NCBI GenBank assembly: GCA_008973525.1
Contig: WACJ01000072.1
Coordinates: 930,001 to 994,000 of the forward strand
Length of the DNA: 64,000 nt
From: Stenopsyche tienmushanensis
Taxonomy: Eukaryota > Arthropoda > Insecta > Trichoptera > Stenopsychidae
Direction of reading: 5' to 3'
Below, one piece after another: positions 47,507 to 58,988 of this stretch; position 1 is the first letter of the stretch, and each line of letters starts with the position of its first letter. The notes under the pieces are model-generated. The model saw only the letters and a program-made list of their open reading frames with translations, was not told the origin of the DNA and did no database searches. The position numbers were made by a program, and so were the translations under genes.

Positions 47507-47850
47507 CACTCAAACCTCTTTTTTGTGCGATTTCGAAGTTATGCGGTTTTTTTAAAGCATTTTTTTAAATTTCATATAAGAGTATGTATGAGATATTTTG
47601 GATAAAATAGGAAATAAATCATCAACACTAACCTAAATTTGGAAAAAAATTATAATTTGGGTCTGTGTAAATCACATTGCATCTGCTATCACTGAATTCC
47701 GACCGCGCTCTTTATTCTGGTTTAGATTTTTTGAAAAAATGATTTCGTTTTTTTGCATTTTTCCAATGGTTTGACTTTTAAAATTATATTCTCCAAAGGA
47801 ATTTCAAATTTTCCTTTACTTTCATTAGCAAGCCATTATTTTAAACAATC
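47507..47850 (+). mobile_element. Tigger-type element, family D copy 4, right end lost
   Basis: After TA begins CACTCAAACCTCTTTTTTGT with GAAGTTATGCGG. The interior AATAGGAAATAAATCATCAA is shared with the copy at 50.7 kb. It breaks off before copy 5. Confidence 0.6.
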
Positions 47851-48071
47851 ATACGTTTTCCATATAGAATTCATTCATCCCGGATGAAATGTTTCTAAGG
47901 CCTGAACATATAATAATCTGAAAGTGCCACATCAAATTCTGTTGATCATTTTTGAATAAAAATATTTGAATATCTGAATAATTCAATTTTACCATGGAAT
48001 TTTAAATGTATTTAATTCAATCAAAAAGGATGATTTTTAGCACATCTCACCAAGCGTACAAAAACCATGTA

Positions 48072-48611
48072 CACTCAAACTTCTTTTTGTGCGACTTTTT
48101 TTGTGCGGTTTTATCGAAGCAATTTTACCTTTTTTTATAATTTCATAAATAGTACGCCACCACGCCTTTATGCCGTGCTTTAAGCCTTTATTCTAGTTTA
48201 GAATTTTGAAAAAATTGATTTAGTTTTTTTTATATTTTTCCAATGTTTTGACTTTTAAAAATATTTTCTACAAAGAAATTCCCAAAATTCCAACTACATA
48301 CGGAGTTATAGCTATTTTAATAACACGGCAACTTGGCCTTGTCCTACACAATGAAATCTTTTAACGCGTTTTCCTGAAGCTACAATTTTCAACTGTGACA
48401 AAGTAAGGGCAAAAAATGTTTTTTTTATGTACATATATATATATGGCTATTTCTTCCGAAGAAGATTTTGGATATATTTTATATAGCTGTTTTAGAATTA
48501 TGCGGTTTTTAAAATCCATGGAACGCATCTTCATTTTTTCTATGTAAGTCAAAGCTTTTTTTGTGCGATTTTCCGCGGAACTCATCTACCGCACAATACA
48601 TTTTTTAGGTG
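48072..48611 (+). mobile_element. Tigger-type element, family D copy 5
   Basis: 540 bp from CACTCAAACTTCTTTTTGTG to TTTTTTAGGTG, with TA on both sides (48,070-48,071 and 48,612-48,613). The right end keeps the TGTGCGATTTTCCGCGGAAC block. The terminal repeats are more diverged than in copy 1. Confidence 0.65.
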
Positions 48612-48613
48612 TA

Positions 48614-49818
48614 ATCGAATAAAAGTGGAATTCGTTCTTTACTTTTTGTACTCACATTTACAAATAAATGAGTTTTAATGCGTTTGGCAATGAATAAAGT
48701 TCGAATAACTTTAATTTATATTTCTTAAAACTGAAAACCGGTTTGGTTTGAAAACTGAAACCCGAAAACCGGTTTTGAAAATTAAAATCGATGATATATT
48801 GTTGCTTAGTATCCAGATGGTTAAAGATAGACCTGTTAATAAATTTGACCACATTTTTTGTATAATACAAATGTCCTTTTATAAGGATGACAGAATCGTA
48901 TAAGACTTGCTATAAATATTCAATTTAATATATATTTAACGAGCTCCAATGTCTTCGTCGTCCTCGTTCGGAAGCATTATATTTTAAATTTATATCATGT
49001 AGTAAAATGTTATTATTAACCTGTGCAACACGTTAAGGGGGTTGCTTGGGGGAGTCAAACGTTGCTTGGGCGATAGCAGTATACCATGTAATATAAACCG
49101 GAGCAGCTTGTACTGGTCACGGTCGTTATATAGGAAACGAAGCGAATCAGGCTGTATCGTGGTTTGCGATATTAAAGCCTGAATTTTTAATTCAATTATT
49201 TTTGCTGGAAGTTGCTGAAATGCGATTTTTTCCAAAGCCGCAACCCTATGAGCTCTTAATGAAATGCTAAGCTTGGCAAACAGAAATGATTAATGAAAAT
49301 ATAATGACGTCAGACGATCACGCCATTAGCGGTTAAAAATAATCATTTCCACTAATAAAATAGATTCACAATAAAAGGTGGAAAAAATTGTGGGTGGATT
49401 TGTTTGCGCATCCCTAATGAAGACAAATAGATGTTTTACCTACGTGCTAATCGATGTTATGCTCATCCATAATGAAAATAGTTTACACGTCAGGACGACA
49501 AACGAGAATTCATTTAACATTTATGAATCATCCCCATACAGGGTCTAGCCTTTTGAAGGTCGCGATTCAAAGGCAATTTCGATGCCATGCGTGGATATGA
49601 AATAAAAGGATATAAATATTTTATCAAGGGCGTAAATATTTTATGGGCGTCGTTGGGGGTTGCTTTTATTTTTGGAACATCTTTAAATATTACATAAAAG
49701 GGCAGTAAAATTTAAAAACAAATGTGATCAAGCATTTGCGATTAACAGTTTGCATCGAGGTATTTTCATTCATTCTTGTTGCCGTATTAAATTATGCAAA
49801 AAAGAAGAATAAACTCAC
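48614..49818. other. no recognised feature; presumed intron of the 49.8-kb gene
   Basis: This lies immediately downstream, in the minus sense, of the exon at 49,819-49,941, so it should begin that gene's intron. I could not find a following exon in phase. A small direct duplication of GAAAACCGGTTT occurs at about 48,733 and 48,763. Confidence 0.35.
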
Positions 49819-49941
49819 CTGCTCTCTTGGTGATATGTCCATAGAGTCGAGATAGATCTATTGCTCTTGAAGCATGTGGAAGATTGAGGCACAGGACAGC
49901 CAGCAAAAGGGCTGCTGCGGCTGTATGCGGGGCCGCCATGC
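49819..49941 (-). CDS. first coding exon of a secreted protein, possible peptide-hormone precursor
   Basis: On the minus strand an acceptor (TTCTTTTTTTAAAG) is followed two bases later by ATG at 49,939, then 40 open codons and a consensus donor, AG|GTGAGT, at 49,818. The product opens MAAPHTAAAALLLAVLCLNL, a typical signal peptide (polar start, Ala/Leu core, small residues before a likely cut near residue 26). It continues AIDLSRLYGHITKRA, where KR is a classic prohormone-convertase site. The exon ends one base into codon 41 (phase 1). It is far richer in G+C than its surroundings. The protein must continue in an exon at lower coordinates, and a 5' UTR exon must lie at higher coordinates; neither is certain. 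Signal peptide plus early dibasic site suggests a neuropeptide or other processed precursor, but I do not recognise the family and KR could be incidental. Confidence 0.68.
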
Positions 49942-50009
49942 CTTTAAAAAAAGAATATAACATTAAAAAACAGTCTAAGCTACCACCTGCTAGATATTAC
50001 GATGTGGGC

Positions 50010-50721
50010 TTAAGGGACGTTTCTACCTTGTTGGACCTAAAATAGATCGATTTTTTAATATTTTTTAATGCAAAAAGTATTAAATATAGAATATTGATAT
50101 TTAGTATATTGATTAAGCAATCTTTATTTAACATAAAAATATTTTTTAAAGTTTGACAAAATATGGTAGTGGGAGTGGGGGGGAACCATGTATGTTGCGG
50201 TGCACGAGCGATGACATTCTTCACCATGGAAGTTCTAAATCCTGAACAGATGATTTGCAGCAAATAAATTAAACATATTTTTACTTTGTATAATATTGTG
50301 TATAGCTTTGACTACAATTATAAAGAAATATTGAAAAATAAAAAAATAGTGAGCGATCGAAAAAATGTTTGTATTTTTACCAACATATTTTGTAGTTTTT
50401 TATTGATTAAATTAACATTTTTATATATTTTAAGATAATTGTAGTCTATACGATGAAAACATTTATTATACACATGTCTGCAAAATTTTATAAAGAATAC
50501 TCATATAGGGCATTGTGGGAGCACTTCCATGAGCTTGAAAAAAGTAGTTTCGAAAAAACGCGTTTAAATTTTCTCTTCTCTTCGCAGCTTCTCTTTGTCG
50601 GCCTATAACTTTGCGAATTTAATTTATATCGACTTGAAATTTACTGAATATATTCTTAAACATTGGTTCTTTTCGATACAAAAAAAAAAAATTGAAACAA
50701 AACGGCAGAAACGTTCCTTAA
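50010..50721 (+). mobile_element. complete TTAA-flanked element, family E copy 3
   Basis: TTAA at 50,010-50,013, then GGGACGTTTCTACCTTG. At the right, GGCAGAAACGTTCC is followed by TTAA at 50,718-50,721. The ends are inverted repeats and TTAA is duplicated, as in piggyBac-type insertion. The interior (about 700 bp) has no intact transposase, so it is non-autonomous. It lies next to the signal-peptide exon, probably inside that gene's upstream intron. Confidence 0.75.
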
Positions 50722-50735
50722 TATATTTAGAATAA

Positions 50736-51410
50736 ATACTAAAACCTCTTTTTGTGCGACTTTTTTTGTGCGATTTCGAAGTTATGCGATTTTTTAAAGC
50801 TTATATTATTAAATTTCATAAAGAGTATGTATCATTGTGACATTCTGGATAAAATAGGAAATAAATCATCAACCCTAATCTAAATTTGGAAAATAAATAT
50901 ATAATTTGGGATTGTGTAAATCATATAGCATCTGTTATCACTGAATTACGATCATACCGAGATTTTTGAAAAAAATATTCGTTTTTTAAACTATTTAAAA
51001 AAAACTAAAACTGGAATAAAATAAGGCCAAAAATTGACTTGACCGAATATTTTTTAAGCAATCGCCATTTTATGATTTTTTTGAGTTAGGGACTATAGTG
51101 ACTTAGTAGAATTATATTGTTGGAAAGAGAAAATCTACACGGAACAATGATAACATTAACATTGGGTATACTATTTCTTCCGAAGAAGAGAATGATTTTG
51201 AGTCATATCGAAAATCGTAACGAAAATTATCATCAATAGCGTTAACTTTTTTTATGCGATTTTGTATATAATTTATATAGCTGTTTCAAAGTTATGCGAT
51301 TTTTAAAATCCATGGAACGCATCTTTACTTTTTCTATGTAAGTCCATAATTTTTTTATGCGATTTTCCGTGGAAATTTTATGGGGAGAACAATTTATCCC
51401 GAGGAAAATA
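50736..51410 (+). mobile_element. Tigger-type element, family D copy 6
   Basis: Begins 15 bases after the family E element with a decayed end (AAAACCTCTTTTTGTGCGAC) and the GAAGTTATGCGATTTTTTAA block. It keeps the longest interior of the family, including AATAGGAAATAAATCATCAA, CATGGAACGCATCTTTAC and TTTTTCTATGTAAGTCC. The right inverted repeat is lost after ATGCGATTTTCCGTGG. Confidence 0.62.
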
Positions 51411-53310
51411 CATCTGTATAAGGAAAAAAAAATTTCAAATATATTTTTTCCTTCTCTCGAATTCTTCTAAGTTGGTATATGTACACGAATCAATTGTATA
51501 ATATTATATTGCATTTTGCCATTTTGTCATTCCAGTATTAATATATGATCAATTGACTTAGATCCAGGATTCATTTTGTGGAAGAAACTTTTCACCGCAG
51601 TAACAAATTTGGGAGATCGTATTAAATATTTCCAATCAATCGTCTCAATTTAGGTTTAGCTCGATTTTTTGGATACATAGTGTAGATAATAAATTTAAAT
51701 CACTTTATTGAATTCCAATGTGCAATTTTGCTATTAAAATATTTTATGAATACTTGAGTAGATAATTATTATATACAAGGTAAAAGAGCAGTAACTTTAA
51801 CAAACGTTGCCCTAGTTTTTTCTACATAACTTTGTAGTTTTAATTGTTAATGAGTACATTGATTTCTTGAGGACACGAAGGCTTCAAATTATACTTATGC
51901 AAGGCGAATGAGTACACTGTCACTGTACTACTCAATTTGCATTAAATACATCATCTATTGATGCAATTGTTTGAATATTATATAAATGTGGGAGTTATTG
52001 CAATCGAATGAAATTCATCATTTACAAATAAATTAATTCTTTGGTAAGTTGCGATGTTCTTGGAATATTTAAATGTTTGCCAAGTTTTACCATTACGAAA
52101 TGGAAGTTTCGTAGAAAACTTTACGTATTAGTATAAACATGGGGGTCCAAAAATAGATCTAGAATATGGATGCTATTTTCAGAATGCCATTGATGAATTT
52201 ATATCAAAGGGTGTTTGAAGTATATGAAAGCATTTTAGCGTTTGGGTGGTGTAATTATATTACATATTGATGTATGGGGTAGTTTCAATAGATGCTTTCT
52301 TTAGATAAAAATACGCTCAAATTCTTCAATAACAGCTAATTAATATTACATAAAAGGTGCTCTTTGTAAAAATATTGAATACGTTCGATTCAACTCTGAC
52401 CTTAGTTCAGAAATTCCATTTCTTAAAATCGATAAACACGAACATGATTGTCACGTTTGGGTGAGCGTTATTATTTTGCGTTTTTCAATTCCACCGCAAA
52501 AAGCATTACAGAAAAGCCAATCATACACCATGTATGAAATTCAAAAACAGAAATGATTTTTTTACATCCCCAAATGCTAAATTTTTAATATTCAATCGCA
52601 GTCCGAGCGAGGCTTAATTTTAGATTTTCCCGAATATGGTAAACGCGCAGTATCCAACGGGGGATGACTTGATGAAAATTTAATTAAAAGTTGGCATAAG
52701 CGCTGTGGTCCATCTATTCATAAGCAAAGGTCAAATAAACCCCACCCAACATCCAAACACGCAGGGTTAAGCCGACAGATGAGGCACTAAAAGATAAAAT
52801 CCGGACCCATAACAGCGGATTCACATGTAAAAGGCTTAATAAACTTTCGCTCAGCCAGATATTCATTGAAAATCAAATAAATCTAGCCGAATTTATGCAA
52901 AAGTCCCTCAAAATTGGCCTTTAATCATGGATCAGATTCGGCTTTGCTGTATTGTATAAAATCATATACACGCCACAGCTAATGGTGATATGTACGTATA
53001 ATAATCTAGCGAAGAATAGATCGTAATTTAATCAAACGTGTAATGTAATGTACATTTATGCTTTGCATAAAACTAGTTCATATTTAATAGTTTAAAATCT
53101 ATCAAAACCTATGAGAATGTTAATACTATAAGTTTTCCTTGATAAGAATATACCATCATATTTTTACTGTGATTTTTGCGCCTTGAAAGCAGCAATCAGC
53201 AAAATATGAAGACTCGTTGCATAAGTTAACAAGTCTACCGCGTAAATCAAAATTAGGGTGCATTTTTAATGTATTTTAAATCATTTTTTAGCCACCTCAA
53301 AGCTTAATGA
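51411..53310. other. no recognised feature
   Basis: Unique AT-rich DNA. The patch at 52,590-52,920 is less AT-rich but carries no open coding frame of note. Confidence 0.4.
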
Positions 53311-53550
53311 TTACTGTAGGTTAATTATATTATACTTATATTATTTGAGAAAGTTCAAACAATAAGTTGGCAAAGTTTTATCGCAATCGAATGAACGGTA
53401 TGGCAGCGCATAAAATACGAACAAACATTTTTTTTATTTTTGTATATTAAACTATGCTTATGTTATTCGCGCAGTCTTTAGCAATAAGTTGACGAAGTTT
53501 TATTGTAATTTGATGAACGGTATGGCAGCGCATTACATACGAACAAATAG
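53311..53550 (+). repeat. Helitron-like dimer repeat, family A copy 13
   Basis: Two units with AAGTTTTATCGCAATCGAAT and GAACGGTATGGCAGCGCATA, then a second GAACGGTATGGCAGCGCATT. The right end is truncated soon after ACGAACAAAT. Confidence 0.6.
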
Positions 53551-54184
53551 AGATTGTAACATTTAAATATTATTTAATAAATTCCAACGACAAATACGCT
53601 AAAAATTGTGCTCTTAATATATTGGATTATGAATAAGATAGTCATCCCAAAGATGCAATAGAAGAACTTGATGAATCTTTAAAAAATGAAGACTTAAGAT
53701 GCAATATAAGCCGAAATTCGGAGAATGATAGTATGGACAAATAAAAATACTGAAGATATTATGCATTTTATCTTAAAAATCATATTGAAGGATTTGGTCG
53801 AATAATTGGAGTAATATATTTTTTTCCTTTTATTATTCCAATGAAAAAAGCACAAAATTTAATAAAGCTCAATGCGAGTGTTAAGTTTCATACAAAGAAA
53901 TTTATCACGATCTCTCAGCCTAAAGCTAAATGTTCAAAATACCTGTTTTTGCTTCAAAAATGAGAATGTTTCGTAAAAAAAATGTCTTTGCCTAATGATG
54001 TTTAGTATTAACAACAAAGAAAACCTTTTTGTAATGAAAATAAGTATTTTTCTAAGATATACATTGACAATATTGTAGTTTTTAAGTCTTTGGATTACAA
54101 TTTCAATTTCATAAAATCCAATTTAGTTTCACTAAGGTAATTTTGGATTAATTTGTGGTTTATTACAAGCAATATTTAACAAAA

Positions 54185-54280
54185 CGCTCAATAAGTTTGT
54201 TGGATTTTTTGGAAGAAACTGCCAAAAACGACCCCAAATGAAGAGAAAAAAAGTTAAAATTCCTACAAACTTATTGAGTG
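54185..54280. mobile_element. 96-bp MITE with CRCTCAATAAG ends
   Basis: Left CGCTCAATAAGTTTGTTGGA and right TCCTACAAACTTATTGAGTG form a 20-base inverted repeat with two mismatches. A single such end also occurs at 25,938. The ends resemble Tc1/mariner-type MITEs; no target duplication is certain. Confidence 0.65.
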
Positions 54281-54289
54281 TTAAATGAA

Positions 54290-55300
54290 ATTGTGCGAGA
54301 TTTTTAATGCCATCTAAAATCCAAACAAGACGAAGTAAAAGAATGATTCAAATGAATATTTTTCAAATCGTTCAATCTTAAAAATGGATACAAATCAATC
54401 CAAGACTTCATCAATGCATAATAAATAAGGTTGTCGAAATGTACGAACGTTTACTTCAATCGATGAATGGAAAAATATATGTCAAGGAGGCGGTATTGAT
54501 GCACAAAAACGATACCGATTTGAATGAAATGTTTGTCTTATCGAAGGCTTTTATCCTTGTGTTTGTCTAAATTATTCAATGGAAGAATTTTGATAAAAAA
54601 GGCTCTTGCTGGATGAGATTTTAATGAAATTGGTCCCAAATGTTGCTAATTTTTTTAAAGCTTAAATATATAATTTTTATAATAAATACAAAGGCTTTCT
54701 ACAATGTGTTAATCGGAGTGCTTCGCGAAATAATTTATGTGTGAGCAAAACACACTCGTTTTTTATGCGGCCTTAACGTTACATCTGCGTCGAAAAAGAA
54801 GGAAAGCATAAAAGAAAATAATTTAATCAAGTCTTCCTCCATGAAATTGATAAAGCTGAAAGACCTCCATATTTCACGCTCCCGCAGATGCTTCAGAAAA
54901 ATATTTTTTATTAAATAATACGTAAAAATGCGTGTCTTCCGCGTGGAAAAATTCGAATGTGGCCGCGTAAAAATTGTGCTATTTTATCCGACCCCAAAAC
55001 ATTTCGGGCCGTGGCCTTTAAATTATTTTATATGGTTTTATTTGTGTGGGCTGAATTGAACCCCCGCGGGATCAATTCGGTCTAATAGAAAGAAAGTAGT
55101 CTCGTCGGACGGCTCATTCGGTGTAATTTTCAGTTTAACCCTTCCTGTATTATAATTTATAAATGTTATAAATGTATTTGTCGTGTGATTATTCATTAAA
55201 TCCAAATACATATTTTCTGTTAGAAAAATGTTCATGCAAAAAAAATGGGGGGTTAAATTTAATTTACTTGGATGTATTTGGTTTGTTTTTTTCAAAACAA
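54290..55300. other. no recognised feature
   Basis: AT-rich DNA becoming GC-richer toward the promoter-like island at 55.3 kb. Confidence 0.4.
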
Positions 55301-55920
55301 AGAGTTCGCTCCGAGCTAACGAATCCCTTAAAGCAGTATAGGGTACATAATGTACCGCGATTCAAACAAAAGTGCGGTTCGTGTGAAACAAAACCCCATA
55401 ACGGCGGGTATGGGGTGGCGAATATGAGGGGGTGGGAAATACCTGATCTCAATGAGGAGATGCGTAGACGTCTCGACGCTTCCACAGCCGGCAGCTGAAT
55501 GCCAGGTACAGCGTCCGATTCACCACTTCACCACCTTTTAACTGAACAACTTCACCCACGTCAGTTTTTCCGACCAATCACATAGCGCCATTTTAGCGCC
55601 AACGTACGTATCCGCCAATGGCGTCCGGCCGCTTTCCACACAAGGGATGTTTTTCCTCTCTTCGCGCCAAGCGCTTTTCCTTCAGACAGACAGGGATGGT
55701 TATAAATATTAATGTGGGAAAACTTCAGGTGGAAATTCTATAGCGCCCACTCGTGTCAAACTAGGGCAACGTCGTACCGGTTGCGTTGGGTGAGGTCGGA
55801 TATAATCAACAGGGGAAAATACATGAAAACGCCATAATCGTAATGGCGAAGCCGAATCGTTTCTTTCGAATCTACACAACGCAGATTCGTGAAAGTCTAT
55901 TAACATCGCGCTTTCATCAC
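55300..55920. promoter_or_regulatory. GC-rich, CpG-rich promoter-like island
   Basis: An abrupt rise in G+C and CpG in an otherwise AT-rich region. On the plus strand CCAAT occurs at 55,574 and 55,615, then TATAAATA at 55,701-55,708. About 80 bases later a donor-like TTGG|GTGAGG (55,787) would close a short non-coding exon. Read on the minus strand, the same TATA (TATTTATA) lies upstream of a 200-base GC-rich stretch ending in a CAG|GTATTT donor at 55,442. That arrangement would supply the missing 5' UTR exon for the signal-peptide exon at 49.8 kb. The direction cannot be settled from sequence alone. Several sense and antisense ORFs here (for example 55,172-55,498) are probably composition artefacts. 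Confidence 0.42.
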
Positions 55921-56158
55921 TAAATTATTCTATTTTGAGAATAAATATATTTCACATATGTAAGGTTCCGGAAAATAAATTTCCATATATTTGCCATACG
56001 GCAATGTAAAAATACGACGGAACAAAGGCGCAAATATTCACGCACACGCAGTGAAAATATAACACTATTTCATAGCATCTAGTATAAATTCGCGATATGA
56101 ACGTTTTCATTGAAGTCATTGGACTGGACGAATTTTTACGAGACAGTTATTGAATGTA

Positions 56159-56220
56159 CAGCGGAACTTCGATTATCCGGATCTAATTGAGGATGTTAGT
56201 AGTCCGGATAATCGAAAATA
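56159..56220. mobile_element. short Tigger-type MITE remnant
   Basis: After TA, CAGCGGAACTTCGATTATCC is the standard form of a Tigger-family end. GATTATCCGGA (56,171-56,181) pairs with TCCGGATAATC (56,203-56,213). The outer part of the right end is lost. Confidence 0.6.
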
Positions 56221-56795
56221 ATCATGATCGACAGTAACAATTGACAGAGAGTGGTCACAAGCTTTCCGTGTCCAACTGGTCCAAATTTCGGACCACTGAC
56301 ACAACGAAGGAGCCCATCGTGATCTGACGCTATGCTCAAACATGTCCACAGAACATTATTTGCATCCATGAACGGATCTCTACTCCTCAACATTTTGAAG
56401 TGGCAGTTTCAGAACGGGCATAATCAATCAAAACACTGATTGATTATGTCCGTTTTTATAATAAATACTAAGTTGTCTAATCCCTCTTTTTTTCGTTATC
56501 GCTTAAACATTGATCTACCCAGCCGGAATAAGCCCGCAATAAAATAAAGACAACAATATTTTCGACCGATTGTAAAATTTAAATAACCCACCCGATCATT
56601 CTTCTTCGGACAACTTCATTTTGTAATCGTTCTGTAGACATGTTTTGGTAAGATATCTGATTGCAAGGCGCTCGTTTGTCATATCAGCGGTCCGAAAAGC
56701 GGACTGATTGGACACACAAACCTTGTGACCACACTTTTAGGAATTTTTGCGGCATTTTCTATGATCTGTACGATCACGGAGGCTTTCTCAACTAC
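56221..56795. repeat. inverted pair of family C repeats
   Basis: 56,221-56,365 (minus, core GGTCCAAATTTCGGACC) faces 56,440-56,795 (plus, core GGTCCGAAAAGCGGAC). The plus copy includes the long form starting CCGTTTTTATAATAAATACT and GACCGATTGTAAAATTTAAA, shared with the 59.8 kb copy. The arms have diverged but could still pair. Confidence 0.58.
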
Positions 56796-56799
56796 ATTG

Positions 56800-57857
56800 A
56801 GTCAAATACCAACGACGCAAAACATCCTTAAAATGTTATTTTTTAATTTCCGTATTGTTTTCTTGGTTTTTATTAACTTTTTTGTGAGAAAAAAAAACTC
56901 TTCAAATCGATAAGATTGATGCTTGTGTCTTAAGTACCAAAACAAACATTTGTTCTCGTGTCTTAATTATCTTGGTTCTCAAAATAACCAGACAATGGAA
57001 TTTAAGAAAGCTTGTTACATGAGAAGGAGTGTAAGATTGTGAAAAAGGATCCGGGGTACAATAAGAGCGATACGCATGGTTTATTTGTTAAAACATTAAG
57101 GCAAGAGGAACAAATTCACCTAGTTATCCTGTGTCTGGTAAGTTAATGTTCAAGAAAAAACATTTTATTATTATTTTGTGCTTACGGCTACTTATTTAGT
57201 TCAAAAAGTTCTCAATTCAAGAGATCTAAGTAATTGCTCGAAGAATATGTTCATCCATTGAAATACACAACTTTTATATGGCAAAAATCTTTGAAATACT
57301 TACCTTTAATTAAAAACTAAGTCTTTCCGTTTCCTGGAAATCGCGCAAATCGAGGGCCGAATGTGTCCAGATTTACATTTTTATTTAGTCCTTTATGTTA
57401 GCCTTTGGGTTTGACCCCTCTATTTTAAAAAATGATAGTCATTGAATTAGTTGACTCATAGGATTAGTAGTATTTTATTTTATCTGATTGACGTATCTAT
57501 TCTTTTCTGTAATTATAGAATTTATTAGATTTGATTTGAAGAATAGTTCAGTATCTTTTTATAACCTTGCTGAATTCGCAACGATTGATTTATGGAGAAA
57601 AATTATTAACTCTCCATTTCCATTCTGTCCGATGATATTTAACTCTCATAGGTCTTTTTTGATTCTGAATCTTCATCCGAAGAAATATTCATATTGTATA
57701 CGAGACCTTCCAGATTTTCTACAATGCCTTCAAAAAACATTGTCTATTTAATGTTTATTTTATCGAATCGAAGCTACATTTTGAAGTGAAAAATTTCCCA
57801 ATTGAATGTTGTGTCCCAATGATTCTTACTGATATGCTATTTGAATTTAAATGCGTG
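56800..57857. other. no recognised feature
   Basis: AT-rich DNA. The 87-codon ORF at 57,488-57,751 has no motif. Confidence 0.38.
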
Positions 57858-57952
57858 CAGTTTCCGGTGCGAGCACCAACAAAGCACAGGAACACACAGG
57901 GTATGCGTGCATGCTTCTCACGTGGATAGCTGTATATGGACTACTCACGCCC
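57858..57952 (-). repeat. family F repeat copy 2
   Basis: Inverted copy of 23,407-23,495 with very few differences (GAAGCATGCACGCATACCCT core). It is bounded by unrelated sequence on both sides. Confidence 0.6.
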
Positions 57953-57954
57953 AA

Positions 57955-58988
57955 ATCATTTATTATCAGACGGTACGCACCGCGCGAAAAAATATTGTGC
58001 TTACAAAAACACTTCATTAGATCGCTCATAAGGTGACAGAACATAAGACGCCGGCAGTTATTCCGCATCCATGAGTCCGACAGGAGACTCGAAATATCGA
58101 AAAGGGGTACATTTGAATTATTTGTGTGGAATTGCAAAGCATGCCGGGTAATCACTAGTATAAAATAAAACAACGTTTTTATTTTTAAAAAATTCAATTT
58201 ATTTTATTGTTGATGTTATTAAAAAGACATAAAATTTCAATTTCACATTTATTAATTCTTAAATTCTAAAAGAAGATGGATATTGTTAGTACATATTATG
58301 GTATTGAATCATATAATGCATTTAAAACAAAGAATTTCACGTCTATATTTTTGCTTATAGTACACCATCCCTTAAAAAATAACTTTATTATAATCATTTA
58401 TATAAACCCCTAAGAGATTAAATTTTTGTCGATTCTATTTTGATAACGCATCAATTCTTGGTACTGTCTATATTTATAAGGAAAAATAATGCATGATTAA
58501 ATGTCAAATTCATACAGTCGAGCGTTCAGCAAACTATTGTACATTATTGACGTATGTCGCAAATGTCAGTAGCCAATTTGTGTTTGTCAAATTTTACGAA
58601 TGACAGAATTCTTATATGCTTGAATTTATTCTTACTATTAGTAATGAAATATTTTAAAAATACAATCATAAAATATATAAACAATTATTTCCCTTAAAGT
58701 CAAATTGATCTTATATGAAGACTATTATATTGAGAGATCAATTATATTAGACTGTAACATATGAAATTGCGGAATTTTAGGGAATCAGAAATCAACCAAA
58801 ATTGATAATAATTGATAAAATTGACAAAAATTATTTTTCACCACATAGAATATTAGGAAATTCAAAAAATCCGAAATAAGTCAGAAGTGATTTGTTTTTC
58901 TTAAAGATATAAGATTTTGATTATCATTTAAAAATTCGGCAATTTCATATGTTATACCCTAATAATAAATATTTTTCAACGCCATTAT
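57955..58988. other. no recognised feature
   Basis: AT-rich DNA downstream of the two-exon gene. Confidence 0.4.

Noticed and set aside
48990..49235. 81-codon minus-strand ORF downstream of the signal-peptide exon, considered as its next exon
   Set aside because: No acceptor gives an open frame in the required phase (phase 1), so it cannot continue that protein as read.
55172..55498. 108-codon ORF entering the GC-rich island, with an antisense ORF of similar length
   Set aside because: Both strands are open over the same GC-rich stretch, which points to composition rather than coding; no motif in either.
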